NCBI RefSeq assembly: GCF_043641665.1
Contig: NC_092188.1
Location: forward strand, 19,613,704 to 19,677,703
DNA from: Enoplosus armatus
Lineage: Eukaryota; Chordata; Actinopteri; Centrarchiformes; Enoplosidae
Length of the DNA: 64,000 nt
Direction of reading: 5' to 3'
Numbering within the stretch: the first letter of the stretch is position 1; every line of letters begins with the position of its first letter. The notes beneath the pieces were generated by a model. That model saw nothing but the letters and a program-made list of their open reading frames with translations, had not been told where the DNA came from and ran no database searches. The position numbers and the translations under genes are program-made. Positions 10,721 through 22,300 of the stretch are shown here, one piece after another.

Positions 10721-12138
10721 TTTATCATTCCTATGCTTTCCATGCATTTTTCTTGGCAGAAATGGGCTTCCATACATGCTGATGTTGCACATGGGAGGCT
10801 GTGATTTTGCAAGCAGGTCTTAAATCTTGTTTTTAATGAAAAATGTTTATGTCAGAGGAAGTTCCTACTGCATTTGTCCTCAAGGTAAAGAGGAAAAAAT
10901 AGTTGGATAGGAAATGAGGTTGCATCTTATCGACTGACCGCAGGTATACATATACAATACACATTACACATTGTTCCACAGATCCTGCAAATGTGTTTTC
11001 ATTGTGGTTCTCAGGCATTTCGTCCCTTCAAAGGCAAAAGCTCCCAGTTTTCAATTTGTTTTTGCTCCCTAAAGTTTCAGATTAGACATCCTGTGTTTAT
11101 CACAAAGCCTTCTCTGAGACTATATTGTACTTTTTTTCCCATCCCACTCTCTCATTCAGATCAAATAGATGGAAGAGTAGAGGATTCTGAAAGGCATAAA
11201 GATTATACAAATGAGACAAATCTTCATGGATTGCTTAAGAAGATAATCCATATTGTGAGAAGTGTTTTACCCCTCCTCATAAAACGAAGGCCGGGGACTG
11301 AGCTTTTGTTCTAAACTATTCTCACAGCCATTTCAGACGAAATTCATTATCTGTCATGAAAGAGAAGAACTCAATACACAGCGACGGTACTGAAATTTCA
11401 GTCTGAAAAAAAAAGGAATAGAAACAAAAGGCTGAAACGTTAATTAAAAGTTAACATGGCTTTATTCTCGTTTGGACTGGGTAGCTTGTTTACGTGTGGA
11501 AAGGAAGGAAGTGATAGTGTGATGGCACTGAGTCAATGCTAATTAGCCTCATCAGAAAGATGTGAAACGGGCGTCATAGTAGTCCGTCATCTCCAGAGCT
11601 GTTTACTCTCTTGTAGCTGAGTGACAACAATTTAGCCACTACAGATGAGGACGCAGCCCCGGGGAAATCTGCATTTCTCTCCACCCTCACTAATTGCTAA
11701 ACTAACTAATCTAAGGTATAGTGAGAGAGGCTGGCTAATTAAAACTTAAAAACTGGCGGGGCATGAAAGCTTTTCATGACAAGTCAAGTAATAATACGCT
11801 TCTCTGTAAATTGGAAAGTCAAGCAGTTGTGAATACGGCAGCATGAAGTAAGTGCGAATGAATGTGCTGCAGCTGACAAGTTGGGCGAATGTTACACGGT
11901 GTCAAGTTGAATGTCCAGTGTGGGAGTAAGAAACACCTCAGTTCTCTTAGTCAAACCAGGGGTCAGAACTTCCGTCTGTGCTCAGAGTGGTTTTGACATT
12001 TCATGTTTGGTGGACACTTTTTAGCGAACAGGACAGACTTATCAACCTGTTAAAGGTACTTGTGTGCAGTTTAAAAAGAAAAAAACTATGTTGTGTAATA
12101 CATTTTTGAACAAAAACTCAACGATTCCCATGTCAGTG

Positions 12139-12141
<3 letters not shown>

Positions 12142-12174
<33 letters not shown>
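12142..12174. repeat. (CA)n microsatellite
   Basis: Uninterrupted CA run in the last mbp intron. Confidence 0.97.
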
Positions 12175-12176
<2 letters not shown>

Positions 12177-13236
12177 TATTTCACACGTCTGACTGACTTT
12201 GTGTTTACACTTTGACTTGCCATTTTACCTTCACTCTCTTTTGGTGACATTTGCATAAGTAGCAAACATATCCTTCTTGTACTGCATTTGTTCTGTGCTA
12301 GTGACACAACCACTGTTTATACTGATGTTTGGAAAATGTTAAACAAATATGAAACATCCATGCTGTTGCTGTTGTCTGTGTGAGTTCATGACATTCTAAG
12401 CATTAAAAACTTCAGAGGAGCTTTCATTGTAACATTGCTAGCCACTGAATGATGGCTTTTTCAGGTATACTGTGATCCTAATGATCAGTTTTAAATTCTA
12501 CCAACATTTTTGCGCAGCAACTCCTCCAAAGGACCTGAAGGAGCCAGTCGCGCTTGTCTAAGTGGTCATCTCTATAAACAGCCAAGATGGTTTCCGTTTG
12601 TCCTCCGTTTGTAGTCCAAGTAGTATTGACCAATCACGTTTGAGCGGGCTTTTGTTGCATGCTGGTAAACCGTGTGGAGAGCAAAAGAGGCGGAACGCAA
12701 ACCCATCACCTATTGTCTGACAACGATTTATTTAATTTATCTGGTCCTGAGATTGGGCAAGTGATTGATGATATTGCGTAATAATTTTATATTATACTGC
12801 ACATTGTGCATAAGCAACCACTCCTTCCTTGTAAAGCAGATATAGTATGTTAGCTGTAGCCCCGCTGGACCCTTTCGAACTGGATCTACCATCTTCAGCG
12901 TGATTAAACCAGCATGGGCACAAAGCTTGTAGCGTGCACAATGATCAATCTTGCCTCTTATTATTCTGCCGCTGCTGCTGCTGCAGTAGTAATGAGATTA
13001 GGATGTCTTCTAAGCATATCAAACAAACACGGAGTGAGTTAAACTCTAGCATCCCTCCATCATATATCAGTTACTCACTCTGCCGCTGATATCATCACTG
13101 AGACAGAAAAAAAGGGGCAAGACAGCGATTAGGGAAATATTTCACTTTCTGTGCAATTTCACTTCCAGGAAAGAGAAGTAGTGTAGGGAGGCCACAAGGA
13201 AATAACTTGGAAAGTGTTTGACGTGCAGTTTTTTAC

Positions 13237-13320
13237 CATTTTGAAGATCCTAGTCAGGGAGCCTTTGCCGTCCCCTGCACTGGCCTTCTTGGCTTTAGCA
13301 GACTGTGACTTCTGGTCCCC
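13237..13320 (-). CDS. mbpb: myelin basic protein, penultimate coding exon
   Basis: This 84-bp exon (28 codons, phase 0 at both ends) has - strand acceptor TTCCTCTGCCAG and donor ATG|GTAAAA. It begins GDQKSQSAKAKKAS and ends GKGSLTRIFKM. The Lys/Ala-rich first half followed by G(K/T)(G)xLx(K/R)IFK corresponds to the mammalian segment ending GTLSKIFKL, a lipid-binding amphipathic region near the MBP C-terminus. Mammals have Leu at the last position where this fish has Met. The segment is intrinsically disordered and highly basic, as in all MBPs. Its phases fit the 27-bp exon upstream and the terminal exon downstream. Confidence 0.95.
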
Positions 13321-15651
13321 CTGGCAGAGGAAGAAAAGGAGTCGGTGTGTTAAATGAGTCTTGGAGATATTTGTCAGGGGGTTAATATGTGGCTGACCTT
13401 TCTACAGAGAGCCCCTGATTCATTTTCAATTCAGTGAGGGTGGAAAAGAGGAAGGAGAGAAGAGGATGTAATACATAGGACCTCCTCCACCTCCAGGGTG
13501 TGCTCGGGAATGATGGATCAGTGTGCTCCACAAAAAACTCAAAATATCGGAGAAAACTAGGTATGGATTACGGTGCGATCCAATTTTTGCCCTACTTTTA
13601 TATTAGAATTGTGTTCCACTTCTGGTAAGGTTTTCATCCAAGTATTTGGTGTGAATTATGCATGAGTAAGAAAAGCTACAAAGCAGCAAAGTTTGAAAAG
13701 GAAAAAGTCTCCTGCTTGCTTGAAACCACCAATGGCAACTCTTGTGTGAGATAAAAAAGAAGAGGGGATTTCAGTTGACTTTCGGAGTCTCACTTTTTGA
13801 CCATATGACAGTCATCTGGTGCCCACAGTGTCCTACTTTATTCACTGCCTCACGGTGGATCCAACCAACCAAATGTATTTTATCTTGGACTTTTCAAAAC
13901 ATTGCTGCTTGACACTTGGATGTGGAAAGTGGAAAATAAAACAGAGAGAAGCTGATGTCCGATCGAATATGTATGAAAATGTACTATATGAACAGGTTTT
14001 AAGGTTCATTCCCTTAGAAAAACACTTAGGGACTGTATGAAAATGATTGGAGTGGTGACAGGGGCTGATCCTTATGTTTCACGGGAAAAATACCAAGGCC
14101 CTCCCAAGCAGCATTAATGTTGACTGTGAACCCTCCCTTGACTTAGAGAAAAACTGCATCACCCTCCCAACAACGTGTCAAAATAGGATGGAACCCTTAT
14201 GGTGCATGTGGAAAGTTTTCTCGTAACTCTTCATGTGTCTGTTCACTATATTGCAGAGGAAGGGAATAAAATCCTTTGCTGCTCTCCAAAAAACGTCAGA
14301 CTATCCTGCCCTCCCTCTTTTTTGACCCCCTGTCCCGCTGTAATAATGTTCATACAGTCCCTTGGGAGAGACTCCTCTGTCTGAGCCATTTTGCCTTTAA
14401 CCCCCACAACCCCTCTGTCTCTGCTGCTTCAGGATTCAGAACGAGCACATACCCACACACACAAGCATGAGGAATTAAGTGCAGATAACGTCGCCAAATG
14501 AAGCAGAGGGCAGTCTCACGTCCGCCAGCCACAGAGGAATTTTTGAAATGAAACAAGGATAATGAAGAGCAGACCGATGCCTGTGTTATCATGAATAAAC
14601 AATATGCGCACATGATATGGATCAGTCAGGCCGCAAAGCTACAAAATGGGAATGATGTATTTGAAAATGGACTTAAGTCAGAAGGAAATGAGGGCGTTAT
14701 CACTGACGTATGGACAGATTACGGCGGCTAAAGTGGTTGATGGAGACTACATGGAAGTAAAGCCACAGGTGTCACACTCGGAGGCTGTTTGAGAGGATGA
14801 CCTCAATTGCCCCCCTCGGTTTAATTAGGCATGATACCTCTGTGTTTTTTTAAACCACCTACCAGGCCTATCTTGGCTGCTAGTCCTCTCCACTGGACGT
14901 GTAGAGAAACAAGAGACAAAGGACAAGAGGTAAAAGAGAGAGGGGACAAGTGGAAATGTGTGTCTTACTCAGCGCAAAGGCAGGATGGGAAGGAGAGGAG
15001 GCAGATAGGAGGGTCCATCCAGGGGGGGAAGTCACAGGGTCACAGGGAGATGATGAGGGCAGATGAGGAGCGGAGAGAAGGGGGAGCAGATATGTGGGGG
15101 GTGGGGGGGAGCAAGGCAGACGCTCACATTGGAAAGAGCACAACATTTAGTGACATTCAGCAGCAACAAAGCCAAAGACATACAGCATAAGAATGCTTCA
15201 AATACTCCAGCAGTCAGTCTAAATGCAGTGTATTCATGCATTCTGGTTAAATGGTTGAATTTGTATGTTGTATGTCATTTATCTAAACTGATTCAAATGC
15301 AACACTCAAATTTCAACATGCAGTGGGATATGTTACTGTCCTCCTGGGCATAAATTGTGACTTTTATGGATCTAAAAGCTTTGTTTTCAGCCTTGACAGA
15401 AAACTCTTGGGGAGAAAATCTAACAAATTTACAAATTGTGTTGGGCAGATTTTTTTCTGTGTGAATTGACAGTAAATAAGATCTTAAAAAAGCCCTAATT
15501 TCATGTTCAAAATGGAGACACACAGAATGAAACCAATTTGCAGAAATGTTTTAGCTGTTATAAGGACATAAGCATATTTTATTGGTCTACTATATTCCAT
15601 TTGCGAGTGTAAATTTCAACTTCAAAAGTAAGCAACATGAAGCAGACTCAC
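13321..15651 (-). other. mbpb: mbp intron
   Basis: 2.3 kb with no exon that I can support. Mammalian MBP has alternatively used exons in this interval of the protein. I found no matching sequence, so either they are absent in this gene or too diverged to see. Purine-rich stretches occur at 14900-15120. Confidence 0.65.
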
Positions 15652-15678
15652 CCTAGACTTGGGAGGGGCGGGGGACAC
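15652..15678 (-). CDS. mbpb: myelin basic protein, 27-bp microexon
   Basis: This tiny exon of nine codons reads VSPAPPKSR. On the - strand its acceptor is CTCCTCTTCAG and its donor is AGG|GTGAGT. It is phase 0 on both sides, so it can be skipped without a frame change. It continues HFFRTI of the previous exon into a proline-rich segment that corresponds to mammalian IVTPRTPPPSQGK. In mammalian MBP this is a phosphorylation site and an SH3-domain ligand. The intron separating it from the previous exon is only 131 bp. Confidence 0.9.
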
Positions 15679-15809
15679 CTGAAGAGGAGTTAATCACAGA
15701 ATAAAGACATTTGACGGAGTTTATGAGAGAAAGTAGAAGAAGAGCAAAGAGACACACATGGAGGGAGCACTGGAAGACAGAGGTGTAGTGTATTGTTTAT
15801 ATTACTCAC
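15679..15809 (-). other. mbpb: short mbp intron (131 bp)
   Basis: Minimal-size intron between the exon ending HFFRTI and the microexon. Donor GTGAGT and acceptor TTCAG are visible on the - strand. Confidence 0.85.
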
Positions 15810-15914
15810 GATCGTGCGGAAGAAATGGACCACGGCGTTCTCTGCTCCACGCTTACGTGGGGAAGTGGCAGAGGCTTTCTGAGGGCCTGGAGAGAGAGCA
15901 CCTCGGAAAGATCC
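15810..15914 (-). CDS. mbpb: myelin basic protein, second coding exon (central FF motif)
   Basis: This 105-bp exon (35 codons, phase 0 at both ends) has - strand acceptor TTTTCCTTCCCAG and donor ATC|GTGAGT. It starts GSFRGALSPGPQKAS, continues with SPRKRGAEN and ends AVVHFFRTI. The last part matches the most conserved MBP segment (mammalian ENPVVHFFKNIVTPR). That segment forms an amphipathic helix inserted in the membrane, and its paired phenylalanines are needed for MBP molecules to self-interact and exclude other proteins from compact myelin. Arg/Lys-rich flanks give the strong positive charge. Identity is secure. Confidence 0.97.
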
Positions 15915-17240
15915 CTGGGAAGGAAAAGAGAGAAGGAAGGTACAATAGACGTACATGTTAAACAAAAGTATGCTGACGCACAAAACAAAAATCACTTGAC
16001 CTTTAACTCTCAGATGCTCAAAAACTTCAATAATAAATGTAAGATTAATAGTTTATCTGTTGAAGTAAGAAATAATCCTGTTACTACAACGATCAAGAGA
16101 ATAGCACATAAATTCTTCTTCTTCTTCTTAAAACACTCCCTTGGAAGTACTTAAAATACAACACAAAGTTGCGTAGGTGGTCCTGTTGCTTGTCATACTT
16201 ACCTGTTGAAGGACGAGAATTACAAAATGACTCACTTTTTAATGGAATTGTTGACCATTTACAAAAACACTATACTTTCCCTGTGTTGCCATGACACCAA
16301 AGGTGTCGGCTGATGAGAGACAGCGGCAGGTACAAATAGTTGTGTAAACGGGTTTACTTACCTGAGCTATGAATGATAATTCATTTTGAAAGAATCTGTA
16401 AGACATATTCCTTGTTTGATATTCTTTTTGATTATGTAAGGATGCTTTTGGACATGTATGAGTGTGAATGGTCACTTGTGGTGGATAACAGTGAAGGAAA
16501 GCAATAAGAATCTACAGCAAAGTCCTGCTCAGAAACGTGGTTCATTTGAATGTTCTTCCATTGAAAATGTTCACCATTTGTTTTCAACACCTGTAGTGGC
16601 TGTACAGAGGTCAGTAACTCTGCCGTATTAAGGTGGGAACTTCTTTATCAGCAACCCTGAACACGAATATATTTTCACCATCAGCACTTATGACTCTCCT
16701 CAGTGAAAAATCTCCCGTTGACTTCCATCCTCCCACTGATATTCATTCAATCAGCTACATTAATAGCAGCATCACGTCGCAGACAACTCTCACCTCATTA
16801 ACCCTCATCCCAAACCGACAAAAACCTTTGGCCACGAGTCATTAAAAACAAATTAAAGAGGGACAAATGAGCAGTTGCAGATGTCAGTATTTTGTCGTCA
16901 ATGGCTTGATCTTAACAAAGAAGACTTAATTACCATCCCAAAGTACAAATCGATGCAAGTTCTTCAAAGTCAGCCTTTACAAAAGGTACGTCAACGAGTG
17001 TTTAATAGGGTCGATATGCTCTGACTTTTAGTAAAAACACTGCTGCATTAAAAAAAAAAAAATCCTGTTAACTCAAACAGCACAGACACATAAAAGGTGA
17101 AAAGTATAATTCTCCTAATACGGAACGCCATCAACAACATGCAGCCCACAGGAGGAAAAACTAATTTCCACCCACTCAGAATGTTCAGTCCTTTCAGTTA
17201 ATGTTACCTCATTCATCCCTTTCTCTGACCCCAATAAGGT

Positions 17241-17301
17241 ATGTGTGTTTATGTGTGTGTGTGTGTGTGTGTGTGGGTGTGTGTGTGTGTGTGTGTGTGT
17301 G
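17241..17301. repeat. (TG)n microsatellite
   Basis: Long TG run with one GG and one TTTA interruption, in mbp intron 1. In the mbp transcript it reads as CA repeats. Confidence 0.95.
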
Positions 17302-17801
17302 GGATAGAGGGGGGAGGGCGTGCTGTTGATGATTCACATCCATTATCTCACATCAAAGAACCTTAAGGTAACCGAAAGGGGGGGAAACGTTCTCCGCCAC
17401 CACCATTTACGCAATGTGATAGACACGCAGTGTTGCATTATACGTCACCTTTACAGTCTTTTGTGGGTGTTGTGAAAATGGACCAGCAGACAATTAGATC
17501 AATACAGTCTGGGGAAACACAAAGGAAAAGAAAAAAGGAAAATGTTTCCGCCTAGAGCAGGATCCACCCAAATTGATATCTAGATGGACAACCGTGGCTT
17601 ATATAAAAGGAATTCTGCTTCCATTTGGGGGGAAAAAAAACCATAATATCAATTTACTGTGCGTATTAAAGAAATACAATTTCAATGATTTAAGTAAGAG
17701 TAAATCTAGCCTTTCTGTTGTTGATATCAGCATGTGTACATCCAACTCCGTAGCTGCCCCCAGTGCTTCAATAGTGACCCCTTAATGATGTCCTCTTGCA
17801 T

Positions 17802-17802
<1 letters not shown>

Positions 17803-17839
<37 letters not shown>
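17803..17839. repeat. (TG)n microsatellite
   Basis: Uninterrupted TG run in mbp intron 1. Confidence 0.97.
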
Positions 17840-17840
<1 letters not shown>

Positions 17841-18786
17841 TCGGTGTGCGTTTTCGCATGTATATTTCTGTCGCGATGTAAAAGATGGGACAGGGAGGCA
17901 GAAATGAAAGGCAGGGGAGAAAATAGAGAGACCCCGCTGTCATGCCTTTGTTTAGTGGAAAGGGAGAGATGGGAGAGGAAATAGGAGATCAAATAATGCT
18001 GCATGAATTCTGCTGGTATACAGTCTCCGTTGCAGCCAATTCTCCCTTTGATGTGAATGAGTCTCTCTGCTATATTTGTTCTCTGCTCTTCTCATCTCCT
18101 CTCCTATGCTTTAAAACTCTTTTTATGGCCTTTATTTTCCTGCTTAAAAAAAAAAAGACGCCCAATTACTTCAGCAGCAGATGCCACAATCCAAATGTCA
18201 AGCGAACATTACACATTTTAGGTAGGAAAAAAAACTCAAATGTGGTTTCCGTTAGCTCCTGGCATGCTGTTAATGATGATGGAGACTTTCAAATCTTGAG
18301 CAGTGACATGGAGGTGCTCTGCCAAGTCTGGCTGTTATTGAAATAACTTTCTGTCGCTGAATTTAAAGCTGTTTTTCGATGCTCTTCTCAAACTTCCACT
18401 TCAGTGGTGTCTTCAGGAGGTCGCAATCATTGAGCCCTGTTTGATGTCTGAAGAGAAAGGGGTTCAGGTGCATGTGAGGGAGAGTAGAAAGGAGGTGCAG
18501 AGAGACACAAAGAGCTCATTTTGTGCCTTTGTGTGCATTTCGTGTAGAATATACAAAGAGTTTGTCCAGTATTGTGACACCTTTCCTTTGGATTTCCGGG
18601 TGATAGAGTCTCTGTAGTCACGGTTACAATCACTGCTCATGCTAACTAACCAGTTCTTCTTTTCTTTTTATTGTTACAACAAGAAATACAAATGCAGAAG
18701 ACAGAAAAAGTACTTCCTGGCTTTTCCAAAAGTGGCCATAGGTTGAATTGTAGTTTTAGGACGCAGACGAGCCTATGAACATGTCT

Positions 18787-19339
18787 TTAAAGGAGTAGTT
18801 CAAACTCTAGGAAATATATTGTAAAGGTAAAGCTTATTACCTTTTTTTGCCGAGACTCTCATGACTGTCCATTAAACATGAAGCTTTAGCACCCACAGAC
18901 GGTTAGCTTAGCTTAGAATAAAGACTGGAAACAGCTCTGTCCAAAGCTAGCATCTCTGTGAGGCTGTACGCACAGCGCTGCTTTGAACTAAATGCTAACG
19001 CTTGCATGGCAACATGCTTACAATGATGATGCTGTTTAGCAGGTATGATGTTTATCATGGTAACCGCGTTAGCGTCCAACATTTTATTTAGCACTAAACA
19101 CAGAGTAAAGCTGAGGCTGATGGGAATGTCATTCGGTTTGCAGGTTTGTATAATTGTTCTAAAATGTGTTAATTAGTGTTTCCCCATCCTCAGTCTTCAT
19201 GCTAAGCTAAGCTAACCATTTACTGGCTTCAGCTTCAAATTTAACAGACTAGCGATGAGAATGGTATCGATCTTCTCATCTAACTGTCAGGAAGAAAGTG
19301 AAAAAGTGTATTTCCTAAAATGTTGAACTATTTCTTTAA
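18787..19339. mobile_element. complete non-autonomous inverted-repeat element (MITE), percomorph type
   Basis: A 553-bp element. The left end reads TTAAAGGAGTAGTTCAAACT and then AGGAAATA. The right end, read in reverse complement, is TTAAAGAAATAGTTCAACAT and then TTTAGGAAATA. These are imperfect terminal inverted repeats of about 30 bp. Internally the left side has GGTTAGCTTAGCTTAG and AATAAAGACTGGAAACAG, and the right side has CTAAGCTAAGCTAACC and TCTTCTCATCTAACTGTCAG, so the inverted symmetry extends inwards. It contains no transposase ORF. I recall this motif set as very common in percomorph fish genomes, so the lineage call is from memory. Confidence 0.75.
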
Positions 19340-22300
19340 TCTTTATCTCTGACAGTAAGCGGGGCAGCTCTCAGTTGTTTCTGCTGTCACACACAGTATA
19401 TTTATGCACACATAAAATGAGGAAAGTGACAAATTAGGATGCAGGACACACATTGAGCTACAAGGTATTCGTGCCCTGTAGTTTATCACAAAGTGCAGGT
19501 TAATGATCCTAACTGCCTCCTGTGAGGTTAGAGGTCACTTCCTGGCCAGGAATCAGCTACATTATGGATGATGTTTAATAATTCATCCTGAGCAGAGGAC
19601 AAGACTTGGAGATCCATATTTGAGAATCTCTGTCGCCATCATTAGCGAGTATCTTCATCATAAAAAAATACTTCTGCCTTCGTACTTCACCCACTTCACA
19701 CTGAACATCTCAGTGACCTGCATTTAGCATTAACCCAGCCCTGCCACACTGAACGGCAGGAAACAGCACTCTTTTTCGCAATTAGCCTTTCTGCCCCCTA
19801 GTGTCCGACTCTGCGTCTTCGCTCATCCAGAAGAAAGGAGTGAAGAAAGGAGTGATACTTTACTTTCTTTTTTTTTGTAGTTGCACTCTCTCAGATTCAT
19901 GAACAGAGGGAGCACGGGGCCAATCGATCCGACTGACAAACACAGCAGTTTGTCTGGCAGTGGACACAAACATGGCAGCTGCAGCTCGCTGTTCCCCTTG
20001 GAAGGCAATCAGGATCAAATACCAAATAAAAAGGAGGCTAATTAAGCCATTATATGTGCTGTCAGATAGAACTGATGAAGAAAAAAAAAGATCTTAAGGA
20101 CCATATAAAAATGATTAGGGGGGAGGGTTATGTATTTTTTCTTTCTTTTCTTTGAGTTTGCCTTCATTTTGGCAAATGCCTTTAAATTGGAGTACACCAG
20201 CTAAAACTCTTCGTGCACTTTTAGTTATTCATAGCAAAATAATTTGTATCAATCAAATGTATTATATACATATATAATTTTGTGGGGAGGCATTTTTCTT
20301 AGTCAAGGAAAATGTTAAAAGAAAGTATAGTAATGCTGGAGAGGGCCTTGTTTTTTTTGTTTTTGTTTTTACAAAAAAACTAAATATAATGTTCCGCCAG
20401 CCTCCCCCCAAAATAATTTTCATACGGTTCCTTAAGCCCCCTTATTAGGTTGAATGTATTTGCTAAATACCACATCTACCACATCATCACCTAATCCTAC
20501 AAATGAAATGCTTGAGCAATGTTTGCACTTTTAGTTTCTTGAACTCCGAGGCTACACACAGAGGTTTGCATTGTCTTCTTTCATGTGTGACTGATAAAGC
20601 AGCCCTGCTGTTCATTCTGCAGTATCATTCATTTGCAGCTTGTATTGAAATTAAATAAAAATGCACGCCTGTCCAAAATCCTAGACAATGTTTGTTTTCA
20701 TTGAGCAATAATTTCCAGTGCCAGGGTGCCTGGCTGCACTTCTTGGTCCATCCAAACAATAGATGAATATAAACACATTTTTACATCTTCAATAGAATTT
20801 GAAATGAGCTGGTGCTGACTGAATTTCTGAGCTGAACTCCCCGTTTCCTTTTGTTGGAGAAGTAATCCTGATGAACATGCTGCTGTTCATGTTAATGCAA
20901 AGTCTTCAGACAGGCTTTAACTGACTCAAACGTGGCGAAACTTCTCTACGATCCAAGTCTAAACGAACAAATTTCAATCCACGCATGCCTCCGGGAAACA
21001 AGAACAATCCGCCCGTGGTGATCACAAAGTTCGGCCTGTTTAGCAGACAAACGAAAAGATATTTTGTTCTCTCCCATTTCATCTAGTCAAGTCGAGCCAG
21101 TCATCCATTACTCGGTACTATCAGAGCGGAGATAAACAGTAGCTCTGCTTTCCATTAAACCCTCACTGACAACTCCTTTTGTTTTGCAGTATGTTTACGT
21201 GATTGATTGACTGACTGATTGACTCAGGAATGAATTCATTGGTCTTAAAGTCTGTAATCTCACAGGCTGAGACTGCAGACAAACCTGAATAAATAAATGC
21301 TGAAAGTAAAGTTTTCTATATTGGGTCACTTATAAACTAAGAAAGATGAATTGTGACACCTCAAAGTGTTGAGGCGAGTGTTGTTAGCAGAGCAGTTAAA
21401 AGGATTTATTACATTTTTCACAACAGAAGAAGAACCAAAAGAGAGACATTGAGGCCAACACGAAATGAAACAAAACAAAGAGAGCGCTGAAAGTGTTGTT
21501 AAAGAGTTTTAATCAAGCAATAATTCAAAAAGCTTAGAACAGGGTCAGGTTAGGAACAGGTCACCGGTCACAACACTTCACAACAGATACAAACGCTTAC
21601 AAGTATCCACTGCAAAGTTGAAAGGCGTTACAAAACAGGGATCAGCACCGATCCACTGCTGGTTCAAACAAAACTCTCCGACTGAGTCAAAGACACGTGA
21701 ACCTGAGGTGATGCGAGAGGGGGGCTGGGGGCCGCCGACACCCCCTCTTCATCCAAGACACTGGGGTTAGAGTACAGTATCATATGAGTTTTGGTTTTGA
21801 CTGTGAGCTGTTCTGCTAAAGCCTGATTCACATACAGTAATCACTCCTGCGTTGCATTATGTGGCTGACTCTGTCAAATTAACATGCAAATTAAAACCTC
21901 AAAATAAGCTCTGTTCTTTATGAGTCACTGTTTCTGCTTGAATAGCTAATGTTCATGCAAACTTTAATTTTCCCTCCGATTAGCACATCATTATCCCGGT
22001 AATTTGAAATGATCATTCAAATGCAGATTTTTTCTGCGGTTGTTTCATGTCCTGAGACTGGGAGTTTTGTCGTTTTTTTGGCGTCATCTCATCACAATTT
22101 ATGAAACATCTCGTGCGTACAGTCTTAGCATTTTCTCAAAAGCGCAGACTTGGATTGAAAATGATGACATTAAAAAAAAGCACAAGGGATCAGTTTATAA
22201 ATGGCTCCACACCTGCCAGATATCAAAAACAATTCAGCGTTACTCAAGTAAGCATGCATATTCAAGATCCAACAGAAAAACACTGACACGTCTCCCACAA

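Larger units (their letters stand above)
9833..13236 (-). other. mbpb: mbp intron
   Basis: 3.4 kb between the last two coding exons. It contains a degenerate palindromic AAGTCA/TGACTT repeat (about 10430-10720) and a CA microsatellite (12142-12174). The non-repetitive stretch 11500-11850 could hold conserved elements. No additional exon was recognised. Confidence 0.75.
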
